From NCBI GenBank assembly GCA_963663365.2, contig CAXXIH010000002.1, forward strand, positions 477,952 through 541,951: a DNA stretch of 64,000 nt, given 5' to 3'. Each line of letters opens with the position of its first letter. Positions within the stretch are counted from its first letter, which is position 1. The DNA comes from G963663365 sp963663365. Its GTDB lineage: Bacteria; Hinthialibacterota; Hinthialibacteria; Hinthialibacterales; G963663365. A program made the translations under genes and the position numbers. Below the pieces are notes generated by a model. That model was not told the DNA's origin. It ran no database searches and saw only the letters and a program-made list of their open reading frames with translations. Below, piece by piece: positions 25,853-34,460 of this stretch.

Positions 25853-27748
25853 ATGGCTGATACAGAACAAATAACTCCGCGCTCCAATCGGCCCCAAATC
25901 CTAATTTCAGATGACGATCCAACCACCTTGCGCATGGTAAAAGCGATCCTTGAGAAAAACGGATTTGATGTATGCGGTGAGGCCACAAATGGCCTGGATA
26001 CGCTTGTCCAGGCCGCCCAGAAAAGGCCGGATGTTATTTTGCTCGATATTAGAATGCCCCTTGGGAACGGATTAACCATACTGCCCGTAATTCGTGAAAT
26101 CGATGAAAACATTTGCGTTATCATGTTAACAGCTGACGACACCAGCGATTCCGTCCACACAGCCATCAGCCTGGGAGCAAAAGGCTATTTTGTAAAAAGT
26201 TCTATGGACTTCGAGCGTCTCCTGGCAGTAGTACGGAAGTTAACGGCCATCCCCGAGACAAGTGAGCCGATTCCATCAAAACCTATAACGGAATTATCTG
26301 AAGAGTCGACTTCACAAAAGCCGGATAGAAAGGAAAGAAGACGCCCATATAAACTTGTCGCCGAACAACTCTCAGGACTTCCCGTAAAATACATTACCGG
26401 CGGGCTGCATCTCAGCGAAGTTGGCGGAGTCTATATGTATCATCCGCTTACAGCATCACGCGAACAGGGTGAGATCGCCAGCACGTTTCGAGAAATCAAA
26501 AAACATCCCGAATACATCGTATCGTTTTTCCGGCATCTTAAGGGTTTCAAAGAGATACCATCTTTGCTATTCGATCAAGGCATCAATGGAGATATTTTCG
26601 AGATTTATCTAAAAGCGCTTCCCACTTTGGGGAAAAAGGAAGAAGTAATATTCGCTCTACGCCAATACGAAGCCGGAACACACAATGATCTACCGCTTGG
26701 CCTTCGGCCGGATGGAAGTCCAGCGATGGCGCTCAACCGAACCGGAGACGGCCAGCCGGCCCCGGCAATTGCAGAGCATCTTTTCGATCCACTGATGCAG
26801 TCTTCGGAACTCGGAGATTATACATGCAGTTTCAACGGTTTGTCTCTGGAAACCTGCCTTTTCCTGACAACATTCAATATGCAGGAAATTATTCGTGCTG
26901 TAGATAAATCTCTTATCACACAAAAGGCCGTCACAAACCACGGTGACGAAGTGCGAGCGTATGCCGAGTGGCAGGGCATCCCCAAAGCGGTTCTGTACGG
27001 CAATCTTGATTTGCTTCGGGTTCCTAAATCGACATTTTCGAATTTAGTAGTAACAAATTCATTGAGTGACCGTGAATTGGCTGGAGATGAGCGGGTCGCC
27101 CTTCACTATTGGATGGACAAACATACTTATCGTTCTCACCTCCAACATTATCAAAATCGCTGGTCGCTTCCGGTCGTACCACTCATGTGTATAAAAGGCG
27201 AAGCGACAGTATCGTTATTACACGCCTGGGGACAAAGAGAACGCTTGGCGATTAAGCGTTCAACGGCAATTGAAGATATTTTCGACAATCATGGATATTC
27301 GCCGATTTCTTCCATGGACTTAATACAAGAATTTCCATCTCTCCAGCTTTCTGATCTTTTGCGTCCACTTTTATTTAACACCTTTCTTGCGCGCATGCCC
27401 GCCTTACGGATTGAAGAATCACTGGAATCTCCATTAGACGTGCATAACCGTAAGCGCCATATCTCTATGTTAATGAAAGGCGATGGTCTGCAATGGCTCG
27501 AAAAAGACAAGCCGTTTCTTATGCGCGAGGTTTCTCAGGAGCTCCTCAGGAAGGGCATTAACGAGTCTAATCCCGCCTATGCCAAAGAGGTGGTGCAAAG
27601 TATCTCGCGCCGGTGCAAGACCACCGCAAGCCTCCCGCTTGAAAAACCAGGACAACAAAATATCGAGCCGGAAGAGTTTGAACGGCGGACACGGGTTAAA
27701 GACGCCCGATTGCGGCAACAGCGTTATAAAGAAAAATACGAGAAATGA
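25853..27748 (+). CDS. Response regulator with large unrecognised output region
   Basis: A 631-residue cytosolic protein. Residues 15-130 are a complete CheY-like receiver: acidic pocket D20-D22 (LISDDDPTT), phospho-acceptor D65 (ILLDIRMP), T93 (MLTADD) and K115 (GYFVKS). A Pro/Ser/Glu-rich linker (about 133-160) leads to roughly 470 residues that match no output domain I know: no helix-turn-helix, GGDEF, HD-GYP, AAA+ or PP2C motif. Notable segments are KYITGGLHLSEVGGVYMYHP, LFDQGINGDIFEIYL and NHGDEVRAYAEWQGIPKAVL. The C-terminus is strongly basic and charged (RVKDARLRQQRYKEKYEK). AGAGG precedes the ATG. No histidine kinase is adjacent, so the partner kinase is unknown; the hybrid kinase at 34461 is the nearest. 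Confidence 0.8.
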   Translation: MADTEQITPRSNRPQILISDDDPTTLRMVKAILEKNGFDVCGEATNGLDTLVQAAQKRPDVILLDIRMPLGNGLTILPVIREIDENICVIMLTADDTSDSVHTAISLGAKGYFVKSSMDFERLLAVVRKLTAIPETSEPIPSKPITELSEESTSQKPDRKERRRPYKLVAEQLSGLPVKYITGGLHLSEVGGVYMYHPLTASREQGEIASTFREIKKHPEYIVSFFRHLKGFKEIPSLLFDQGINGDIFEIYLKALPTLGKKEEVIFALRQYEAGTHNDLPLGLRPDGSPAMALNRTGDGQPAPAIAEHLFDPLMQSSELGDYTCSFNGLSLETCLFLTTFNMQEIIRAVDKSLITQKAVTNHGDEVRAYAEWQGIPKAVLYGNLDLLRVPKSTFSNLVVTNSLSDRELAGDERVALHYWMDKHTYRSHLQHYQNRWSLPVVPLMCIKGEATVSLLHAWGQRERLAIKRSTAIEDIFDNHGYSPISSMDLIQEFPSLQLSDLLRPLLFNTFLARMPALRIEESLESPLDVHNRKRHISMLMKGDGLQWLEKDKPFLMREVSQELLRKGINESNPAYAKEVVQSISRRCKTTASLPLEKPGQQNIEPEEFERRTRVKDARLRQQRYKEKYEK

Positions 27749-27807
27749 CTTTCAATATTATATACTACAGCCACCAATAGTATACTAAATATCAATGGTA
27801 GCAGGGC

Positions 27808-30417
27808 ATGAAAACAACAAAGTTGCATGGCATCACAAGAGTACTATTTCTATTCACTGTATTATTCCCGGTAAGCATTAATGGGAGCCCGGTTATTCAA
27901 TTAACAAAGAATCCCTCTATTTTGGAAACGCTTGCGGCGCGCGAGGTCATGCGATATCTCTATATTTGCAGCGGAGAACGACTCAAAATATTGAATGGTG
28001 ACTTCGATTCCGCAACGGATAGCATCTTCATTACAACAAAAGATCATTTAAAACATAAAGCGGTATTTGAAAACGAAGACATTAACATTGACTTTGAATC
28101 CCTTGCTTCCCAACAATTTCTAATTCGCACCATAAAACTCCAACCTCAAGACAAAAGCAGATCAAGAACCCAAAAGACAAAATGTCTCCTTATTGCCGGA
28201 GGGGATGAAGTCGGCGCACTCTATGGAAGTTACCGGTTTGCCGAAACATTAGGCGTACGGTTTTATTTGCATGGCGATGTTATACCCGGCAAACAAGCAC
28301 AGTGGAGCATTCCCGATTTGGATATCCATGAAGAACCAAACTTTGCGTTGCGGGGGATTCTGCCGTTCCACGATTTTGGGGAAGGACCGGATTGGTGGAG
28401 TGCGGAGGATTACAAAGACATTCTTTATCAGCTTGGCAAAATGCGAATGAACTTTATCGGATTGCATACTTACCCCGAGCGTAATCCTGTAGTGGGCCCG
28501 GAAGTTACAGTCTGGCATGGAATCCGCAGTGATATCGATGAACAAGGCAAAGTCCATTTTGGCTATCCCGGGGGGTATATGACCACACAACGAGGCTGGC
28601 GCATTGAACCAATGCTTACCTCCGAGTTTACATCCGGGGCATCGCAAATTTTTGAGCGCGATGCCTGGGGAAGTCCGGTGTTGGATGAATTTATGACCTG
28701 GCCCGTAAATTCAGAGGATTGCGCGGAAGTCTTCAACCGGACGGGAAAAATGCTGAACGATGTTTTTTCATACGCTCGCAGCTTAGGAATCAAAACCTGC
28801 CTGGGGACAGAGGTGCCGCTCAGCATTCCCCGCAAATTGGCCGCACATATCCGCGAACAATATCCAACAGTGCCTAATCCGCAAATACTCAGGCAAGGCC
28901 ATCCTTATGATCTTGAAGTGTATGATCGCCAAACAGTTCAAAAAGTTTACGAAGGCACATTCGAACGTATAAAAAGATGCCATCCGCTTGACTATTATTG
29001 GCTTTGGACAGAAGAATTCTGGCGTCAAGAACGGCCCAGCATCGAAGTCGAGGCGGTCACCGACGATATATTGATTGCAATTGAAGCGGCAAAAGCCGTT
29101 AAGGCGCCTTTTGCTTTAGCAACCTGCGGATGGGTGCTTGGACCTGTACAAGACAAGGCACTTTTCGACCAAATTCTCCCCAAGGATATGCCATTCAGCT
29201 GCATCAACAATGATGTTGGTAAAGCGCCGGTAGAACCGCAATTCGAATCGATTCAAGACCGCCCCAAATGGGCTATCCCCTGGCTTGAAGATGATCCCAA
29301 TTTAGAGGGTGTCCAATTATGGGCTAAGCGTATGTACCGGGATGCGGTCGATGCGTATCGTTACGGATGCACAGGTTTGATGGGAATCCATTGGAGAACG
29401 GAAATCCTATCGCCCAATATTTCCGCTCTGGCTTATGCAGCCTGGGATGATTCGATTTGTCATCCCGGCGAAAAGAGCATTCAGACATCAGCAGAAGATT
29501 TTTATCGTGATTGGGCCCATGTTCATTTCGGCGAATCCGCCGCAGAACAAATTGCGAAAATCTTTGTTGAAATTGATGGAAAGATGCCGGAGCCCTCCTA
29601 CGGGATCGGCAAAGTACGTATACAGCAATCACCTTGGGAGGAAGTTCGCACTCAATATTTATTTGTCGATGAGTTGGAAAAACTTCTTCCCACCGTTCAA
29701 GGCGCAGGAAACATCGAACGTTTCAATTACTGGCTTAATAGTCTCCGCTACCTAAGAGCAATGGCACGATTAGGTTGCTCGGCCGGTCAGTTCGAAAAGG
29801 CGATGAAGAAAATAGATCAGGCCGGCGATCAGAGAACCAAAGCCACAATAGCACAAAAGGAAGCATTGCCTTGCCGAATTCAAACGGCCCGAGATTGGGA
29901 AGAAATGATGACCTATTTGCTCATGACCGTAAACTCGACAGGAGCCATGGGTACAGTCTCCGATTTGGAGCAGGTAGCAAAAAATAAGCCCTACATGCCA
30001 GGTTGCTCAACCACAGACTCGGAACTGGAAGCGGCACTTGGACATCCTTTACCGCCTGAAACTGCGATCAAAAAAACGTATCACGGCAAAGCACGAATTA
30101 TTATGCCCACAGTCCAACAATCAATTTCTGTCGGTGAAAGGCTCGCTTTGAAAGTGATTCTTTTAACTCCGGATGTAAATCAGCCGAGCAAATCTCTTCC
30201 GCATGGCGAATTGCACTGGAGACCGCTTGGGAGCGGAAAATTTAATACGCTTCCCTTAAAGCATATTGCACGCGCCGTTTTCGAGGTAAGGCTGCCATCT
30301 TTCCCAGCTGGGACCGAGGCATTTGAATACTATATTTCTGCGCAAGCGGGAGAATCAGAACTGGTCTATCCGGTAACCGCTCCTGAAATCAACCAGACGC
30401 TCGTGGTAATGCCGTAG
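27808..30417 (+). CDS. Secreted alpha-glucuronidase-like glycoside hydrolase
   Basis: An 869-residue exported protein; a signal peptide ends near residue 26 (FPVSINGSP). Residues 28-150 form the small alpha/beta domain that precedes the barrel in GH67/GH20-type enzymes (LETLAAREVMRYLYI; LLIAGGDEVGALYGSYRFAE; LGVRFYLHGDVIP). A TIM-barrel follows (about 170-570; ILPFHDFGEGPDWW, YYWLWTEEFWRQE), then helical and beta-sandwich C-terminal parts. The layout matches secreted alpha-glucuronidase-family proteins of unknown specificity; a uronic-acid or amino-sugar substrate is inferred. The ATG at 27808 follows AGGGC. It converges with the next gene, ending 41 bases from its stop. Confidence 0.75.
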   Translation: MKTTKLHGITRVLFLFTVLFPVSINGSPVIQLTKNPSILETLAAREVMRYLYICSGERLKILNGDFDSATDSIFITTKDHLKHKAVFENEDINIDFESLASQQFLIRTIKLQPQDKSRSRTQKTKCLLIAGGDEVGALYGSYRFAETLGVRFYLHGDVIPGKQAQWSIPDLDIHEEPNFALRGILPFHDFGEGPDWWSAEDYKDILYQLGKMRMNFIGLHTYPERNPVVGPEVTVWHGIRSDIDEQGKVHFGYPGGYMTTQRGWRIEPMLTSEFTSGASQIFERDAWGSPVLDEFMTWPVNSEDCAEVFNRTGKMLNDVFSYARSLGIKTCLGTEVPLSIPRKLAAHIREQYPTVPNPQILRQGHPYDLEVYDRQTVQKVYEGTFERIKRCHPLDYYWLWTEEFWRQERPSIEVEAVTDDILIAIEAAKAVKAPFALATCGWVLGPVQDKALFDQILPKDMPFSCINNDVGKAPVEPQFESIQDRPKWAIPWLEDDPNLEGVQLWAKRMYRDAVDAYRYGCTGLMGIHWRTEILSPNISALAYAAWDDSICHPGEKSIQTSAEDFYRDWAHVHFGESAAEQIAKIFVEIDGKMPEPSYGIGKVRIQQSPWEEVRTQYLFVDELEKLLPTVQGAGNIERFNYWLNSLRYLRAMARLGCSAGQFEKAMKKIDQAGDQRTKATIAQKEALPCRIQTARDWEEMMTYLLMTVNSTGAMGTVSDLEQVAKNKPYMPGCSTTDSELEAALGHPLPPETAIKKTYHGKARIIMPTVQQSISVGERLALKVILLTPDVNQPSKSLPHGELHWRPLGSGKFNTLPLKHIARAVFEVRLPSFPAGTEAFEYYISAQAGESELVYPVTAPEINQTLVVMP

Positions 30418-30458
30418 GCTCTAAAATCCTAAAAACACACGAATACGCACTTTCTCTT

Positions 30459-32594
30459 TTAATGTCCTGTCGTAACCAGGCCAGGAGAAGTATCCGCAAG
30501 TTTCCAGCCACTCGGCAATTCCGCTAATAGCGGCTCTCCCTCGGGCCCCATCCCTTTGACGATCACCGTATTGCCACGCACGGTAATATCTAAAACCGAT
30601 TTATGTAAATGGATATGCGTGACTGATATTTCAGGCCAGTCTTTCGGTATTTTGGGCTCTATTTTAAATCCGTCCGCTGTCGGGCGAAAACCAAGAAAAC
30701 CGTATAGCATAACCTGTGGTACCATGACGCTTTCGAAAAACTCCTTATCGAGACCCAATCCGCCAGCAACATTACCCCCCTGCATCGTTCCACGTGATGG
30801 ATCACTGTAGTAGGCACGATATCCACCTGCGGCCTGTGTTTCATCGAACCAAACAAGGATTTCTTTAAGCCGCTGCCAAGCATCATCGGGGCCATCGGTA
30901 ATCAACCGGGCCATCAAATCATGATAGGAAAATCCCAATACCGCTCCGCCATCCTGAACCTGGCCGCCCCAGGGAATACTTTCCGGTCTAGACCATCCCC
31001 AAAAGTAATATTCGATATTTCGTTTTGTGGTCGAACGCGGCCCAAAACGCCAATGATAGATATCGGCACCCGTCGATGTATCTCCATCGACAATGCGCCG
31101 TCCGGAAAGCCATGAGCGGATCGACTGGGCTTGCTCCGGTGTAGCAAAGTCGTAGTAAACGGCTTCGTTGTTTAGAAACGCGAAACCGTAATCATGCAGA
31201 ACGCCTTCGAGATCAACCGTACCAAATCGTCCGGTCTCTTGATTCCAAAAGCGGTTGCCACTGTATTTCTTCACTTCCGATGCATGAGTCCGAAGATCAT
31301 CAGGATCAAAGGCTTCCGCGCCGGTAGCAATACACCATTGAGGATGTTCTTTAATCTCTTCTTCCAAGTCAGCGAGATCGAGCAATGTATCGTAATAATA
31401 GATGGTCGCGAGCGCTTCTTCGCCTCCAAACGGCAATAAATCCCAGTAATTGCTGCCAATCCCCTCGCCGGGGATGACCGTCTTTTTGCCATCCGGAGTC
31501 CAATGAATACCGCTACGGCCTTCATGACCAGGCCAAGTCGTGTAAATGCATTTATGCTGCCGTGTATCGAATTCATTCATAACAAAGCGCATGGCCGTAC
31601 GAATTCGTCCAATTTGATCACGAAGAAACGCAATATCGCGTGTCCACAAAAAATATTCACAGCAGCCACGTATAAAATTGAGGTTATTGATATTGTGGCG
31701 CGTATCACAGGCAGTATGGATCGATTTAATCACAAGTTTCGCATTCGCTTGGTTATCGAAAGCAATACGGAGTCCCGTTATGGTCCCTGTCCAGCCGGGA
31801 ATGCGATAAAGGGGGATCATCGTGCGCGTTTCAATCGATGAAGTATTCAGCTGATTCGCTGAATTCGGGCCCATAGGTAATGTTGCACGAACATGCCCGG
31901 TTGTGGTTGCCGGTTCAAAATAAGCACGGCATTGGGGATTAAACTCGGGCTTCTCTTCTGTGGTCCACTCAACATAGCAATTAGCACCCTCTAAGCCTGC
32001 CGCCCACCAATTGAGACGTAGCCAAGGGGATGTCTTAGCAACAATCGAGAATGCCGGTGCCTGGGCCGTTGCCGCTGGGGCAGTCAAATCGACAATCCAC
32101 CCCTTATCATTGATCTCCCCGCCCTGTCCGCCGGTGACAATCCATCCCTCTGAGGTGGCGGGTGGCCCATCATACCCGGGCACACCGGTGCCCCGGAAAT
32201 GCCACCCAATTCCGCCTGCCTCCATCCATCGCGGGAAAGGCCATCCCTCGGCGTGCGCCGGACCGTCATGCTGCAGAGTCCGCACATAGCCCTCGGCATT
32301 GATCTCCCTCTTGGCCAAAGCTTCGGCCCAGCGCATGCGCATCGCCTCCAGTTCAGGGCCTGAACCGCGCGCAGGCCAAAGTGTGGATATGGTCATCCAC
32401 TCTTCCCACAGCGGAATCAGCGGTCCGGCCGGCTTGTAATGAAGCCAAAAGAGCGCCCGCAATGACGCCATTTCTTTCTCATGTCCGGGAACTTTAAACT
32501 GCGGAAAATCATCGGGCACAGGCGCGGAGTGCGCCGGAGCAAGCAGAATCCATACGAAACAAGCAGCCGCCAGTTGTTTTGCTAATCTCATCAT
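30459..32594 (-). CDS. Secreted six-hairpin (alpha/alpha) glycosidase-like protein
   Basis: A 711-residue exported protein. A Sec signal covers residues 1-23 (FVWILLAPAHSA). A beta-rich N-terminal half (IGWHFRGTGVPGYDGP) is followed by an alpha/alpha toroid typical of GH63/GH65/GH78-like glycosidases (NFIRGCCEYFLWTRDIAFL, SNYWDLLPFGGEEALA, LNNEAVYYDFATPEQAQ). A small C-terminal beta domain (KIEPKIPKDWPEISV) resembles the Greek-key cap of those enzymes. The ATG at 32594, one of a tandem ATG pair, follows GGGAAGGCG and starts the signal directly; the frame extends to 32774 without a ribosome site. The exact family is not identified. It is divergent from the sulfatase gene across about 215 bases. 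Confidence 0.72.
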   Translation of the reverse strand: MMRLAKQLAAACFVWILLAPAHSAPVPDDFPQFKVPGHEKEMASLRALFWLHYKPAGPLIPLWEEWMTISTLWPARGSGPELEAMRMRWAEALAKREINAEGYVRTLQHDGPAHAEGWPFPRWMEAGGIGWHFRGTGVPGYDGPPATSEGWIVTGGQGGEINDKGWIVDLTAPAATAQAPAFSIVAKTSPWLRLNWWAAGLEGANCYVEWTTEEKPEFNPQCRAYFEPATTTGHVRATLPMGPNSANQLNTSSIETRTMIPLYRIPGWTGTITGLRIAFDNQANAKLVIKSIHTACDTRHNINNLNFIRGCCEYFLWTRDIAFLRDQIGRIRTAMRFVMNEFDTRQHKCIYTTWPGHEGRSGIHWTPDGKKTVIPGEGIGSNYWDLLPFGGEEALATIYYYDTLLDLADLEEEIKEHPQWCIATGAEAFDPDDLRTHASEVKKYSGNRFWNQETGRFGTVDLEGVLHDYGFAFLNNEAVYYDFATPEQAQSIRSWLSGRRIVDGDTSTGADIYHWRFGPRSTTKRNIEYYFWGWSRPESIPWGGQVQDGGAVLGFSYHDLMARLITDGPDDAWQRLKEILVWFDETQAAGGYRAYYSDPSRGTMQGGNVAGGLGLDKEFFESVMVPQVMLYGFLGFRPTADGFKIEPKIPKDWPEISVTHIHLHKSVLDITVRGNTVIVKGMGPEGEPLLAELPSGWKLADTSPGLVTTGH

Positions 32595-32809
32595 TCGCCT
32601 TCCCGCCGTGTTTGTTTGTACCTTTATATCAAGAAAGGATACATCGTCTAAAACAACATTATAAGCGAAAATATCGAATGAGTCGCGCCCGAAAGGAATT
32701 TCTATTATCCGCGGTGCAAGAGAGCCGGAAAAAAATTCTCTGCCACGCTTTTCCTGTAAACCAAGTACTTGCATGGTATGATTGTACAGATACAGAATAA
32801 GGACTGGCT

Positions 32810-34402
32810 ATGAAACAAGTTTCCAGACGGAGTTTTCTACAAGCCGGAGCGGGTGTTTCTATCGCACTGGGAAGCAGAAGTTCATCCAGTAATCCTGAGG
32901 ATGCAAAACAAACACCGCGCCCACCGAATATCCTCTTGCTCATGTGCGATCAGCTAAATGCCTCCGTGCTGAGTTGCTATGGAGGACCGGTTCCGACACC
33001 ACATATCGACCACCTTGCTTCGAACGGCGTGCTATTCACTGACGCTACTTGTGCATACCCGGTCTGCTCACCAACAAGGGCATCGTTAATCACAGGGCGA
33101 TACCCTCACGCTCATGGAATTCTTCATAACGTGGCGAAACGGGACTACCCAGCCATGTATGCTCCCGATACCCAAGAAGGCATCAAAACCACTGATGAGA
33201 CGACTGAAAAGATCTTGCATGCATCGGGGTACACCACACATCACTATGGGAAATGGCATCTGCTCGATGACGATCTTCCCTACTACTCGGATATGTATGG
33301 AGAGCACCACGAATACGCAAAGGAGATGAAAACTGTATTTGAGCGAGTCAAAAGACAAGATCCCGATACTTGGGTAAATTGGTATGACTGGATTCTCCCC
33401 GTTACCATCGATCCGCACTACAAAGCCGCATATTCAAACACAACGGAAATATGGAAGGACCGGGGAAATGCCGCTGAGTTTTTGAAGAAAATGGGGCGCC
33501 TGGATTTTAAACCAGATCAGGTTTTTGATGCCAGGGTGGCGAACCGCACCATCGAGAGACTGCGCACCGTTGGCGACCACCCCTTCATGATTACATGCTC
33601 TTTCAATTATCCCCACGATCCGAATGTGGTTCCCTCGCCTTATTACGAGATGTTTTCGCCAAATGAAATCGAACTCCCCCAAAATTACAGCATTCGAGAG
33701 AAACGTTTCGAGAATGAGTGGTCCAGACGTTTTGTCTCTGATTTGGGAGAGAACGGGGAAACCGCTGTCCGTGAATTTTTGCGTGTTTATTATGCATCCG
33801 TGAATTTCATTGACGACCAAATAGGACGCATCCTGGAAGTACTACGTACGACCGGCCAACATAAAGACACGATAATCGTATTTACTGCGGATCATGGAGA
33901 CATGGCCGGTGGTCATGGTATGGTGTGGAAGAGCAATTCATCCTTTTATGATGAAGTCGTGCGCGTACCGTTGATTGTGAGTTATCCCGCAAAAGTTGTC
34001 CCCGGAACATGCAAACTTCCTACGGATTCAACCGACCTCATGCCGACTTTACTCGACTTCACACAAAGGCCCAACCCCAGCGGAGTCCAAGGCAAGAGCC
34101 TAAAACCGTTCCTGACCGGTGAGCAGAATCCGGAGGAGACAGCTCATTATGCCTATTGCGAGCGCATCAAACCAAATCAAGCCACAACCCGAAAGATCGA
34201 GCCTGATCAGAATGGTCATTTTATGGTTCGAAGCGACAAGTGGAAATATTGCGTATACTCCGATGGAGAAAAATTCTTATACGACCTCAAAAATGATCCC
34301 CTGGAGACGAAAAATCTAGCCGCTTCCGATGAATATCGAGACATTAAAGAAACGCTCTCCCAAGAACGCTTCTCTTGGCTCAAACGAACCGGTTATCAGT
34401 AA
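32810..34402 (+). CDS. Tat-exported sulfatase (formylglycine, Cys type)
   Basis: A 530-residue alkaline-phosphatase-superfamily sulfatase with a twin-arginine leader (SRRSFLQAGAG). The sulfatase signature is CSPTRASLITGRYPH, with C86 as the residue converted to formylglycine. The metal-site aspartate D47 lies in LLLMCDQLNA, and a second metal cluster is TADHGDMAGGHGM. The C-terminal GEKFLYDLKNDPLETKNLA is typical of arylsulfatase/choline-sulfatase-like enzymes. It removes sulfate esters from glycans or small molecules; the substrate is unknown. AAGGAC precedes the ATG at 32810. Tat export implies folding before secretion, so a formylglycine-generating enzyme must act in the cytosol; none is in the window. 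Confidence 0.92.
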   Translation: MKQVSRRSFLQAGAGVSIALGSRSSSSNPEDAKQTPRPPNILLLMCDQLNASVLSCYGGPVPTPHIDHLASNGVLFTDATCAYPVCSPTRASLITGRYPHAHGILHNVAKRDYPAMYAPDTQEGIKTTDETTEKILHASGYTTHHYGKWHLLDDDLPYYSDMYGEHHEYAKEMKTVFERVKRQDPDTWVNWYDWILPVTIDPHYKAAYSNTTEIWKDRGNAAEFLKKMGRLDFKPDQVFDARVANRTIERLRTVGDHPFMITCSFNYPHDPNVVPSPYYEMFSPNEIELPQNYSIREKRFENEWSRRFVSDLGENGETAVREFLRVYYASVNFIDDQIGRILEVLRTTGQHKDTIIVFTADHGDMAGGHGMVWKSNSSFYDEVVRVPLIVSYPAKVVPGTCKLPTDSTDLMPTLLDFTQRPNPSGVQGKSLKPFLTGEQNPEETAHYAYCERIKPNQATTRKIEPDQNGHFMVRSDKWKYCVYSDGEKFLYDLKNDPLETKNLAASDEYRDIKETLSQERFSWLKRTGYQ

Positions 34403-34460
34403 TCATCTTTGACGCTTGACAATTCCAGTTGTTTTGATTATTCATAGTCAGGAGTCATCA

